The translations under genes and the position numbers were made by a program. A DNA stretch of 33,779 nucleotides from the NCBI GenBank assembly GCA_046710445.1, contig JBKEHD010000009.1, forward strand, positions 1 to 33,779, given 5' to 3'. Positions 1 through 7,920 of this stretch are shown piece by piece (positions within the stretch are counted from its first letter, which is position 1; every line of letters starts with the position of its first letter). The notes beneath the pieces were generated by a model, which was given only the letters and a program-made list of their open reading frames with translations, did no database searches and had not been told where the DNA came from. The stretch is from JBKEHD01 sp046710445. Its GTDB lineage: Bacteria; Pseudomonadota; Alphaproteobacteria; Rickettsiales; Midichloriaceae.

Positions 1-1
1 T

Positions 2-106
2 AGAGAGTCGATTTTGTCATTTTTTAAAGATGACTGGCATACTCTCAGTACGGGATTAGAAACGCGTATTAATGATAATTTTCAGATTCTAAAATCCGCA
101 ATTTGA
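2..106 (+). CDS. Possible 3' end of a gene entering from the left edge
   Basis: From base 2 one plus frame stays open for 34 codons and ends in TGA at 104-106, with a hydrophilic peptide ending ...NDNFQILKSAI. All three minus frames of bases 1-81 contain stops. The stretch is visibly less AT-rich than the intergenic DNA around it. This would be the C-terminus of a protein whose body lies outside the window, convergent with and overlapping the small minus-strand gene by about 25 bases. No family is recognisable from so little sequence. An open frame this long can occur by chance, so this is a weak call. Confidence 0.3.
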   Translation, partial: RESILSFFKDDWHTLSTGLETRINDNFQILKSAI

Positions 107-390
107 TTTGGGATGGGTATAGCACTGAAATAATCTTTATCCTTCACGTCTCCTGATACGGTTTTAAACATAGTTATAGAATCAGATATAAAAGCTTTTA
201 AATTATCTGTAACATTTCCTTTAAGACCATAATCTTTTTCAAGTTGTGTAGCTATTTTAGCTGACAATTTAACAAGCTCTGTTTTTGTATGTTTAACTTT
301 GCCAAAGTTAGAAATACACGGTACGACTTTAGGCCCTATGTCTAAAATTGCTTCACCTACGTCTTTTAGTTTTGTAAAAATTGATGACAT
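82..390 (-). CDS. Small hypothetical protein (about 102 aa)
   Basis: I do not recognise this gene. The ATG at 390 is preferred over an in-frame GTG at 399; neither has a strong Shine-Dalgarno sequence. The product is a soluble-looking, probably helical protein rich in Lys and Asp, with no obvious signal peptide, membrane segment or Cys/His cluster. It is the last gene on the minus strand, about 100 bases downstream of tolA, where tolB and pal often sit in other bacteria, but it resembles neither TolB (a beta-propeller) nor Pal (a lipoprotein with an OmpA-like domain). Its stop overlaps the end of a possible convergent gene. It could be a lineage-specific protein. Confidence 0.55.
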   Translation of the reverse strand: MSSIFTKLKDVGEAILDIGPKVVPCISNFGKVKHTKTELVKLSAKIATQLEKDYGLKGNVTDNLKAFISDSITMFKTVSGDVKDKDYFSAIPIPNQIADFRI

Positions 391-502
391 ATCACACACT
401 CATTTATTAAGTTAAGCAAGAATGTTTACACATAAATAAATCAATGTCTACAATGTATAGTTGAGCTTGTATTTTTTTAAATAATTACCTTATTATTAGT
501 TA

Positions 503-1234
503 TTAAGGAAAAAATGCTAAAGGTATTTTTTTATTGTTTAGCTCTTTACATCTATTGGGTTTGAAAGCTAATTTTTTAATTTTCTGTAATGCTCGTATTG
601 TACTATCAGCACATGTGGCATATTCTGAAGATGAATCATACTTGTCTTTGTCTACTACATAAGAGTTAATAATTTCACAATTTGACGTTATATGTGCCGC
701 TATTTTTATTTTCTCTGAAATGCTAACGCAGGCTGTTTTTATCCAATGACTTGAAATTTGCGCTCTAATCATATTTTCTTCATCATTCAGTAATGTAGCT
801 TCCTTTTGATCATCTAAAGATATATTAGAGAATATATCAGAAGCTTTATTTTTCTTTGGTGTTGTAATTTCTTTTTGAATTTTTTTTGAAGGTATTTCTT
901 TTTTTATTTCGGGATTTTTTTTATCGGGGATTTTTTTAGGGATATCTTTTTTTGGTTCTGGCTTTGTATCTTTTATTGAAGGTTTGTCTTTTATTTCTTT
1001 TTTTTGTGGAATTGTAATCTTTTCGGGTTTATTTTTAGGAACCTCTTTCTGGATATTGTTCAATTTTTTTGTTTTATTAGTAGATACGGGCTTTTCGGTT
1101 TTTTTTATTGTATTAAAAGTGATAGGAATTTTTTTAAATTTTTTGGTTTCTACTCTATCAAAAGGCGCAACTTTAACTAATATTAAAATTATAAACACAT
1201 GAAAAATTATGGAATAAAGAAGGCTTTTTTTCAT
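503..1234 (-). CDS. tolA: TolA, inner-membrane-anchored cell envelope protein
   Basis: TolA links the TolQR proton-driven motor of the inner membrane to the periplasmic face of the outer membrane during cell constriction. The ATG at 1234 is chosen because it falls 4 bases after the tolR stop and begins MKKSLLYSIIFHVFIILIL, a single N-terminal anchor; an upstream in-frame TTG at 1261 would overlap tolR. The anchor is followed by a long Lys/Pro/Glu-rich periplasmic spacer (about residues 35-135). The C-terminal domain begins near IRAQISSHW, carries an ATCADSTIRALQK segment and ends IPLAFFP, as in TolA C-terminal domains. The tolQ-tolR order also favours TolA over TonB. At about 243 aa it is shorter than the E. 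coli protein, mostly in the spacer. Confidence 0.85.
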   Translation of the reverse strand: MKKSLLYSIIFHVFIILILVKVAPFDRVETKKFKKIPITFNTIKKTEKPVSTNKTKKLNNIQKEVPKNKPEKITIPQKKEIKDKPSIKDTKPEPKKDIPKKIPDKKNPEIKKEIPSKKIQKEITTPKKNKASDIFSNISLDDQKEATLLNDEENMIRAQISSHWIKTACVSISEKIKIAAHITSNCEIINSYVVDKDKYDSSSEYATCADSTIRALQKIKKLAFKPNRCKELNNKKIPLAFFP

Positions 1235-1238
1235 ATTT

Positions 1239-1652
1239 TTATTCTTCTGTAAATAATACAACGTTATGAATATCAGATTTTTTTAATATACCAAATATTT
1301 CTATTACTTTCCCATAATGAACCTTACGATCTCCAGACAATAAAATTTGAATTTTTGGATTTTCTTTTAATATAGCTTGAAGTTTTTTTATTAAAAGATC
1401 CTGTTTTATAACTTTATTATCTATGTATAACAAAGATTTCTGATCTATAGTGATGGTTATATAACTATCTTGTTCTGAAAAGTTATTATTATATTTTGGT
1501 AAATCTACTTCTATGCCATTTGATATTATATGAGATGTTAGCATAAAAACTATAAGTAAGACTAACATAACGTCTACAAATGGCGTTACGTTGATTTCAG
1601 ACTTTGTTTTATTTCTATAATTACGCTTAAATTTTCCAGAATAATTATACAT
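1239..1652 (-). CDS. tolR: TolR, proton-channel subunit of the Tol-Pal motor
   Basis: This is an ExbD/TolR family protein of 137 aa with one N-terminal membrane segment and a periplasmic domain. The stretch SEINVTPFVDVMLVLLIVFML (residues about 18-38) is the family signature, and its Asp is the proton-carrying residue essential in TolR and ExbD. The periplasmic part ends with a segment of the type KVIEIFGILKKSDIHNVVL, matching the family C-terminus. It sits one base from tolQ and just before tolA, so the three are surely co-transcribed. The TolA neighbour argues for TolR rather than ExbD. Confidence 0.9.
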   Translation of the reverse strand: MYNYSGKFKRNYRNKTKSEINVTPFVDVMLVLLIVFMLTSHIISNGIEVDLPKYNNNFSEQDSYITITIDQKSLLYIDNKVIKQDLLIKKLQAILKENPKIQILLSGDRKVHYGKVIEIFGILKKSDIHNVVLFTEE

Positions 1653-1653
1653 T

Positions 1654-2373
1654 TCAAGAGTTCAAATTATTATCAAGTCTATTCATCGTATCATGGAATT
1701 TATCATTTAAAACATCTAGCTGATTATAAAATATGTTATTAAAAATTAATGCAGGGATAGCAACTAATAATCCCAAAGCTGTAGCAAGTAAAGCTTCTGC
1801 TATTCCGGGAGCAACCGCCATAATGCTTGCACTTTTTAGATGTACTATTGATTGAAAACTATGCATTATTCCCCATACTGTTCCAAGCAAGCCTATGAAT
1901 GGTGCAGAACTTGAAATACTCCCTAAAATGGATAATTTATTTACTAATCTGCTATTTAAATTTGTAAATTTTAAATCAATTTCTTGAAGTAAAAATTTGT
2001 TATTATAATTTGCTGTTTTATTCTGATTTTGCAGAAGCTTATTATACATATCTATGATTATTTCTCCAAAATTATTCAGTTTTTTTATTAAATGAAAGTG
2101 TTTTTGTTCTATTTTTGATATTTTATAGTCATTGGATTGTAGTAAATTTTTAAACAATTTATATTCTTTTGTAATAGACTTGAATAATAAAAACTTCTCA
2201 ATAACAAGTCCCCATGTATATATCGACATCATGATCAAAAATATCATAATAATTTGCACAAATAAATCTGCATGAAAAAACATATCCCAAATAGAAAATG
2301 TTTTATTGCTAGCCATATTTGCAATGTTTATTATATCTGATTCTACAAACTTTTTAACTGGTAATTTTTCCAT
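1654..2373 (-). CDS. tolQ: TolQ, stator subunit of the Tol-Pal motor
   Basis: TolQ forms the pentameric inner-membrane stator around TolR and uses proton flow to energise TolA. The 239 aa protein has the expected three membrane segments: one near residues 35-60, then two in the C-terminal half within APFIGLLGTVWGIMHSF and ALLATALGLLVAIPALIF, which are hallmark MotA/TolQ/ExbB sequences. The start lies 3 bases after the parB stop. A second possible start is Met20, which would give a length nearer to other TolQ proteins. The gene is the first of tolQRA and directly follows parAB. Confidence 0.9.
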   Translation of the reverse strand: MEKLPVKKFVESDIINIANMASNKTFSIWDMFFHADLFVQIIMIFLIMMSIYTWGLVIEKFLLFKSITKEYKLFKNLLQSNDYKISKIEQKHFHLIKKLNNFGEIIIDMYNKLLQNQNKTANYNNKFLLQEIDLKFTNLNSRLVNKLSILGSISSSAPFIGLLGTVWGIMHSFQSIVHLKSASIMAVAPGIAEALLATALGLLVAIPALIFNNIFYNQLDVLNDKFHDTMNRLDNNLNS

Positions 2374-2376
2374 TTT

Positions 2377-3252
2377 TTATATTTCTAATTTTAATTTTGT
2401 ACATAATACTCCTACTAAACGATCAAATTCATCCATATTGGTGAAATTAACAGTAATGCTACCACTATTTTTTCCTACCTTCACTTTTGTTTTTAGATTT
2501 AGTATTTTATATATTTTTCTTTCTAATTTTATAACATCAGGATCTTTATGTTTTATATTTAATATCTTATCATTTGTTTTATTTTCAGCAATAATTTTTT
2601 CAGTTTCACGAACGCTAAGTTTATCCTTTAAAATCATTTCTGCAAATTTTTTAGGGTCATCACAAGTTAATAGTAATTTTGCATGCCCTACAGACAACTC
2701 TTCTTCAGATAGTAATTTCTGCAATTCAGCAGGTAGACTTAATAATCGTATATAATTTGTGATATAACTTCTACTTTTTCCTATTTTTTCAGCTACTTTT
2801 TCTTGTGTATAGTCGAAATTAGTAATTAACTCTTTGTAAATATTAGCTTCTTCTAAAGGTTTTAGATTTTCTCTTTGAATGTTTTCAATCAAACTCAGTT
2901 CTAATTTTATAGAGTGGGTACATTTTTTAATTATTGCTGGTAATGTTTTTAAATCAGCTAATTGTGCTGCTCTCCATCGCCTTTCTCCCGCAATTATTTT
3001 GAATTTGTTATTTTCTAATTGTTCAACAAGAATTGGTTGTAATATACCATGAGTTTTAATAGATTTTGAGAGTTGTAAAATAGCATCTTCAGAGAAAATT
3101 TTTCTAGGTTGCTCTTTGTTGACTATTATATCTTTTATATCTAATATTTTTATTAAATCTGGATTTTCATCAAAATTTAAGTTATTGCTAGCTCTTTCGT
3201 TAATTAATGTTGATAAGCCTCTTCCTAAAGCTTTAAATTCATCATTTGACAT
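2377..3252 (-). CDS. parB: Chromosome partitioning protein ParB
   Basis: ParB binds parS sites near the origin, loads as a CTP-dependent sliding clamp and is moved by ParA. The 291 aa sequence shows the family order: an N-terminal start ALGRGLSTLI, a segment with DIIVNKEQPRKIF, the nucleotide-binding motif GERRWRAAQLA (about residues 87-97), the helix-turn-helix TQEKVAEKIGKSRSYITNYI and a short C-terminal dimerisation region. It starts 4 bases after parA. Two parS-like sequences in the window (5860-5875 and 19053-19068) are its likely targets. Confidence 0.95.
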   Translation of the reverse strand: MSNDEFKALGRGLSTLINERASNNLNFDENPDLIKILDIKDIIVNKEQPRKIFSEDAILQLSKSIKTHGILQPILVEQLENNKFKIIAGERRWRAAQLADLKTLPAIIKKCTHSIKLELSLIENIQRENLKPLEEANIYKELITNFDYTQEKVAEKIGKSRSYITNYIRLLSLPAELQKLLSEEELSVGHAKLLLTCDDPKKFAEMILKDKLSVRETEKIIAENKTNDKILNIKHKDPDVIKLERKIYKILNLKTKVKVGKNSGSITVNFTNMDEFDRLVGVLCTKLKLEI

Positions 3253-3256
3253 AAGT

Positions 3257-4039
3257 TTATAGTACCTCTTCTTTATTCAAAATTTCTTGTGCCAATAACA
3301 TATACGCTATTGATCCAGAGCATTTACTATCGTATAGCATTATAGGTTTGCCATGTGATGTAGACTCTGATAATTTTATGTTTCTAGGTATAATTTGTTC
3401 ATATACCAAGCTAGCAAAATTCTTTCTTACATCTGCTACAATTTCTTTGCATAATCTATTTCTTCTATCATACATAGTCAAAATAATTCCAGCAATTTTT
3501 AAATCTGCATTTAAATTTGTTTTTACAGAATCAATAATATTTAATATGCTAGCTATACCTTCTAAAGCAAAAAATTCACACTGTAAAGGTATTAGCACAT
3601 TATTGCTGGCTGTTAATGCATTAATGGTGAGTAAATTCAAAGAAGGGGGGCAATCAATAAAGATGAAATCATAATCTTTTTCTATTTTTTCCAAGTAATT
3701 TTTTAGTAAATATTGTTTTTTATCAATTAAATGTACTTCTGAATCAAAGCCAGATAGATTTTGATCTGCTGGAATAATATCCATATTTGGCACCATAGTC
3801 TTAACGATAAAACTATTTATATTTTTTTTATATACATGAAGGTTATATATATTATTTTTTCGTTCTTCATTTGGTATTCCAAGTCCAGTACTTAAGTTTC
3901 CTTGTGCATCAAGATCAATCAATAATATTTTCTTTTCAAACATCGTTAATGCTGTTGCCAAATTTATAGAGGTTGTTGTTTTTCCTACCCCTCCTTTTTG
4001 GTTGATCAACGAAATAATTTGCGGTTTTTTATTTATCAT
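3257..4039 (-). CDS. parA: Chromosome partitioning ATPase ParA (Soj)
   Basis: ParA is a Walker-type ATPase that forms a DNA-bound gradient and pulls ParB-parS complexes to the new pole. The deviant Walker A motif KGGVGKTTTSIN (Lys15 to Asn26) carries both signature lysines. DLDAQGNLSTGLG and FIFIDCPPSL are the A' and Walker B motifs. At 260 aa it is a normal chromosomal ParA. It starts only 4 bases after the mnmG stop. In most alphaproteobacteria rsmG (gidB) lies between these two genes, and here it is missing. Confidence 0.95.
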   Translation of the reverse strand: MINKKPQIISLINQKGGVGKTTTSINLATALTMFEKKILLIDLDAQGNLSTGLGIPNEERKNNIYNLHVYKKNINSFIVKTMVPNMDIIPADQNLSGFDSEVHLIDKKQYLLKNYLEKIEKDYDFIFIDCPPSLNLLTINALTASNNVLIPLQCEFFALEGIASILNIIDSVKTNLNADLKIAGIILTMYDRRNRLCKEIVADVRKNFASLVYEQIIPRNIKLSESTSHGKPIMLYDSKCSGSIAYMLLAQEILNKEEVL

Positions 4040-4043
4040 TAAA

Positions 4044-5846
4044 TTATTTTGTTTGTTTTTTAATGTACAATATAATTGCGATGACTGCAGTAGGGGTTAT
4101 TCCTTGTATTTGTTTGATTTCAGCTACGGTTTTTGGGGAATAAATATTTAATTTTTCTTTGATTTCATTAGATATCCCCGCTATTTTACTAAAATCCATG
4201 CTTTTGGGAATCAATATTTTTCTATCATTATTTAAAATTTCAATATCTTTTTCCAATCGTTTTTCATAATCTTTATATATATTTTTAGATATAATTCTTG
4301 ATAACAAACGATCATTTACATTTTCTAATTTTGGTAATAACTCTTGTATATTTTGAATGAATGTATCTTTATTGTTAAGCAAATGAAAAATATTTTGTGA
4401 TGACTTCTGCTGATTTTCTTTTAATTTTTGCATCAATTCACTTTCTTTTAATTTATTTTCTTCAATTTTTTTAAGCATCTGAGTATCTAGCATTCCTAAT
4501 GATTCTGCTACACCACTTAATCTTTCAATAGCATTATCAGCTCTAAGTTTAATCCTGTACTCTGCTCGTGATGTCATCATGCGATATGGCTCTTGTGTTC
4601 CAAATGTGGTTAAATCATTAATCATAACCCCTATATAGGAATTTTCTCTTGTTAGTATTAATTCTTTTGAATCACATTTTAATGCAGCATTTGCCCCAGC
4701 AATCAAGCCTTGGCCTGCAGCCTCTTCATATCCTGTTGTACCATTTATTTGACCTGCAAAATATAAATTGTTTATTTTTTTACTTTCTAATGTTTCTTTA
4801 AGATATCTAGGATCTAAAAAATCATATTCTATAACGTAACCAAAATTTTCAATTTTTGCATGTTCAAGCCCCTTTATACTTTTTATAAATTGTTCCTGTA
4901 TATCTTTTGGGAGAGAGGTTGATATCCCATTTGGGTATATTAAATCACTTTGTAATCCCTCAGGTTCTAGAAAAATTTGATGTCTGTTTTTATCATGAAA
5001 TCTAGTGATTTTATCTTCTATAGATGGACAATATCTTGGTCCTATAGAGTTGATTTGACCAGATAATATTGGTGAAAGAGATTTATTTCTTTTTACTATC
5101 TCGTGAGTTTCTTCGTTTGTATATGTTATATAGCATGGAATTTGCTCCTGCATTATTTTATCATTTATTTCTGAAAATGGTTGTGGATTTTTATCTCCCA
5201 TCTGTTTTTCAAGAATATCCCATTGAATAGAAGATTTATTTATCCTTGCTGGTGTTCCCGTTTTTAATCTTCCTAATTTAAGTCCTAAATTTTTTAATGT
5301 AATAGCTAATTTCTTAGAGGGAGCTTCTCCAGCTCTTCCCCCACCAGACTGCTCTTTTCCTATATGCATCACGCCATTAAGAAAAGTACCTGTAGTTATA
5401 ATCACAGAGTTGGCAAAAATTTTACCTGATTTAGATATTACCCCAATAGCAGCATTATCTTTTATTATTAAATCATCAACTTCTTCATATACCAAATCTA
5501 AATTTTCATGATTAAGAATAATATCACTGATTGCTTTTTTGTATAAGTCCCTATCTGCTTGTGCCCTTGGTCCCCAAACAGCGGGTCCTTTGCTTTTATT
5601 TAGAATTTTAAAATGAATCCCTGCTTTATCTATGGCTTTTCCCATAATTCCACCAAGAGCATCTACTTCTTTTACTATGATGCCTTTTGCAACACCCCCG
5701 ATGGAGGGGTTACAAGATAATTCGCCTAAATTTTCAAGACTTTTTGTAATCAGGCAAGTTTTGGCACCTACTCTAGCGGAAGCAGAGGCGGCTTCTATTC
5801 CAGCATGACCGGCACCTATTACTATAACGTCGTATTTTATATTCAT
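4044..5846 (-). CDS. mnmG: tRNA uridine-34 modification enzyme MnmG (GidA), FAD subunit
   Basis: MnmG works with MnmE to build the (carboxymethyl)aminomethyl group on the wobble uridine of certain tRNAs, using FAD and methylene-tetrahydrofolate. The N-terminus holds the dinucleotide-binding motif VIGAGHAGIEAA. It is followed by the conserved LGELSCNPSIGGVAKG and EVDALGGIMG blocks and later the FAGQINGTTGYEEAAGQG motif. The C-terminal helical part that contacts MnmE and tRNA is present. At 600 aa it is close to the usual 620-630. Its start lies just after a parS site, with mnmE immediately upstream. Confidence 0.96.
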   Translation of the reverse strand: MNIKYDVIVIGAGHAGIEAASASARVGAKTCLITKSLENLGELSCNPSIGGVAKGIIVKEVDALGGIMGKAIDKAGIHFKILNKSKGPAVWGPRAQADRDLYKKAISDIILNHENLDLVYEEVDDLIIKDNAAIGVISKSGKIFANSVIITTGTFLNGVMHIGKEQSGGGRAGEAPSKKLAITLKNLGLKLGRLKTGTPARINKSSIQWDILEKQMGDKNPQPFSEINDKIMQEQIPCYITYTNEETHEIVKRNKSLSPILSGQINSIGPRYCPSIEDKITRFHDKNRHQIFLEPEGLQSDLIYPNGISTSLPKDIQEQFIKSIKGLEHAKIENFGYVIEYDFLDPRYLKETLESKKINNLYFAGQINGTTGYEEAAGQGLIAGANAALKCDSKELILTRENSYIGVMINDLTTFGTQEPYRMMTSRAEYRIKLRADNAIERLSGVAESLGMLDTQMLKKIEENKLKESELMQKLKENQQKSSQNIFHLLNNKDTFIQNIQELLPKLENVNDRLLSRIISKNIYKDYEKRLEKDIEILNNDRKILIPKSMDFSKIAGISNEIKEKLNIYSPKTVAEIKQIQGITPTAVIAIILYIKKQTK

Positions 5847-5857
5847 ATAATATCAGA

Positions 5858-5877
5858 AATGTTCCACGTGAAACATT
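5858..5877. promoter_or_regulatory. parS: parS centromere site between mnmE and mnmG
   Basis: The 16 bases at 5860-5875 read TGTTCCACGTGAAACA, one mismatch from the widely conserved parS TGTTTCACGTGAAACA. The symmetry extends two bases further on each side, giving a 20-base palindrome AATGTT-CCACGTGA-AACATT broken only by the C at 5864. It fills the 40-base gap between mnmE and mnmG, about 2 kb from parAB in the same gene train. This is the expected loading site for the ParB encoded nearby. Confidence 0.9.
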
Positions 5878-5886
5878 ATATGTATA

Positions 5887-7281
5887 TCATTTTCCTATAC
5901 AAAAACTACTAAAAATTTGATCTAAAATTTCTTCTGAATGTATGTTTCCCAATAAACCAGCGATTTCACTAGATGCAAATCTTAATTCTTGTGCTTTTAA
6001 ATCTAAAATATTAATTGATAGCGAGTTTTCCAAATATGTCGAAAATGTTTTTAAGCAATTTTGGTGTCGTATATTAGAGATTACAGTATGATTTTCTGTA
6101 TCTACAAAGGATTTAACAGATTCCTGAAATATAGAAAAAAATGAATCCCAATTGAGTTTGTCATGCAAAGAAACTTCTATGATTTTTTTATACTGAAATT
6201 GAATATCAAATAATAATTTTTTACTAGCCTTAATTTTTTCTGAATAATTAGTATCTAAGTCAATTTTATTAATCAAAATTATGATTTTTTGATCATGCTT
6301 GGTTAACTCTTTTATATTTAAAAAGAAAGAGGGTGGAGGGATATTATTTATATCAAAGATAAGTAGTATAATATCAGATTTAATAATATATTTTTTTGAT
6401 TTATCTATACCTAATTTTTCCACTTTATCTGTAGTTTTTCTAAACCCTGCAGTGTCATGTAAAATAACAGATATACCAGAAACATCTATTTTATTTTTCA
6501 CTATATCACGCGTTGTTCCATGGATATCAGATATTATAGATGTATCAGAATATGTGAGAATGTTCATTAATGTTGATTTCCCTGCGTTAGTAGGACCTAT
6601 GATAGAAGCATTAACGCCATTCATCAAAGTTAGTGAATTTTTAAATCCATCAATCTCAGTTTTTATTTTATTATTAAGATCAATAATCATAGAATCTAAT
6701 TTTTTTATATCCTTTGTATCCAGCATATCATCTGGAAAATCTATAAATGCCTCGACAATTGAAATGATTTTCACCAATTCATTCTTCCAAAAAATATAAA
6801 TAGCATCTAAATTTCCATTATAATTCCTTATAGCTAATTTTCTTTGTGCTTCTGATTCTGCATTTATAAGATCTATTATAGACTCAGCTTTTATTAGGGA
6901 AATTTTATTGTTTTCTAATGCTTTTTTTGTAAACTCCCCATTGTTTGCCATTCTCAGGTAATTCAAAGAGCTTAATTTATTTAGCAAAGTATTTATTATT
7001 GCTATACTTCCATGAATTTGTAATTCAACTAAATCTTCTCCTGTATAACTATTGTTTTTTGGGAAATATATTAAAATTATTTCATCAATTATCTCTAAAG
7101 TGATGGGATCATGTATGGTGCCTAATAGAGCTTTTTTTGGAATAATATTTTTTGTAAATTTAAATGCTTTTATAGCAGTTACTGCATTTGGACCAGAAAT
7201 TCTTATTATAGCAATCCCAGATTTGCCGTAGCAAGTTGATAATGCGTATATAGTATTCTGATTGTAATTATCTTGATTCAT
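5887..7281 (-). CDS. mnmE: tRNA modification GTPase MnmE (TrmE)
   Basis: MnmE is the GTPase partner of MnmG in wobble-uridine modification. It starts with the folate-binding domain (NTIYALSTCYGKSGIAIIRI). Within the helical region lies the G domain: G1 GPTNAGKST, G2 and G3 around DIHGTTRD and HDTAGFR, and G4 NKID. The C-terminus ends CIGK, the invariant CxGK motif whose Cys is required for modification. At 464 aa it is full length. It overlaps the end of trmB by 14 bases, suggesting translational coupling. A parS site lies directly downstream. Confidence 0.96.
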   Translation of the reverse strand: MNQDNYNQNTIYALSTCYGKSGIAIIRISGPNAVTAIKAFKFTKNIIPKKALLGTIHDPITLEIIDEIILIYFPKNNSYTGEDLVELQIHGSIAIINTLLNKLSSLNYLRMANNGEFTKKALENNKISLIKAESIIDLINAESEAQRKLAIRNYNGNLDAIYIFWKNELVKIISIVEAFIDFPDDMLDTKDIKKLDSMIIDLNNKIKTEIDGFKNSLTLMNGVNASIIGPTNAGKSTLMNILTYSDTSIISDIHGTTRDIVKNKIDVSGISVILHDTAGFRKTTDKVEKLGIDKSKKYIIKSDIILLIFDINNIPPPSFFLNIKELTKHDQKIIILINKIDLDTNYSEKIKASKKLLFDIQFQYKKIIEVSLHDKLNWDSFFSIFQESVKSFVDTENHTVISNIRHQNCLKTFSTYLENSLSINILDLKAQELRFASSEIAGLLGNIHSEEILDQIFSSFCIGK

Positions 7282-7918
7282 TAGAGTGTTTGAGAATAAA
7301 ATTAAATATGTTGCTTTTATTCATAATTGCTTTTTTTTCAAATTTTGTGTGTAATTTTTGATTATTTGATATTAGCATAGTATCAATATAATAACTTGGT
7401 AATAACAAAGCTTGATACAAAATACTTTCAGCATAATCTTTATGATCAGTTGTTATACACAGATTCTTTTGAAATTTATTTAATAAAAACTCTAAAAAAT
7501 TACCAGAGATTAATCTTCTTTTATTATGCTTTTTTTTAGGCCATGGATCAGGATAATATATATATATATTATTGAATAATATTTCTTTTGGTAGATTTAA
7601 TAAAAACTCACGCACATCTATATTGCAAACAAAAATATTTTTTAGATTATTTCGTTGAATATTATGAAGTAATTTGATTACTCCATGATTATACACCTCG
7701 CATCCAAAAAAAATTTCCTCTGGATTTTGTTTTGCTTGCTGAAGTATAAATTCACCAGAACCAAAACCTATCTCTAAATTAATTTTTTGATCATTCAGTT
7801 TTGGATTGGATTTAAAAAATGCTTCTGTTGAATGTAGGTTTAATAAATCTAATAATTCCTTATTATTTATTTTAATATTTCTTCGTGATTTATAGGGGAT
7901 ATATGATAAATCTAACAT
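7268..7918 (-). CDS. trmB: tRNA (guanine-N7)-methyltransferase TrmB
   Basis: TrmB uses S-adenosylmethionine to methylate N7 of G46 in the tRNA variable loop. The motif LEIGFGSGEFI is the SAM-binding loop. YIYYPDPWPKKKHNKRRL is the family's characteristic PDPWPKKRHxKRR signature, including the catalytic Asp. At 216 aa it matches the usual length. It starts 2 bases after the second permease stop and overlaps mnmE by 14 bases, giving a small tRNA-modification block trmB-mnmE-mnmG. Confidence 0.94.
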   Translation of the reverse strand: MLDLSYIPYKSRRNIKINNKELLDLLNLHSTEAFFKSNPKLNDQKINLEIGFGSGEFILQQAKQNPEEIFFGCEVYNHGVIKLLHNIQRNNLKNIFVCNIDVREFLLNLPKEILFNNIYIYYPDPWPKKKHNKRRLISGNFLEFLLNKFQKNLCITTDHKDYAESILYQALLLPSYYIDTMLISNNQKLHTKFEKKAIMNKSNIFNFILKHSNESR

Positions 7919-7920
7919 AA

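Noticed and set aside
1239..2373. Reading tolQ/tolR as exbB/exbD
   Set aside because: The third gene has a TolA-like C-terminal domain (IRAQISSHW, ending LAFFP) and no TonB-dependent receptor or iron gene is nearby.
2306..2755. 149-codon plus-strand frame opposite parB and tolQ
   Set aside because: It spans the junction of two well-supported genes on the other strand and shows only Phe/Ser-rich mirror composition.
6299..6799. Long open frame on the plus strand inside mnmE
   Set aside because: It is the antisense shadow of the conserved GTPase domain; its product is low-complexity hydrophobic and matches no family.
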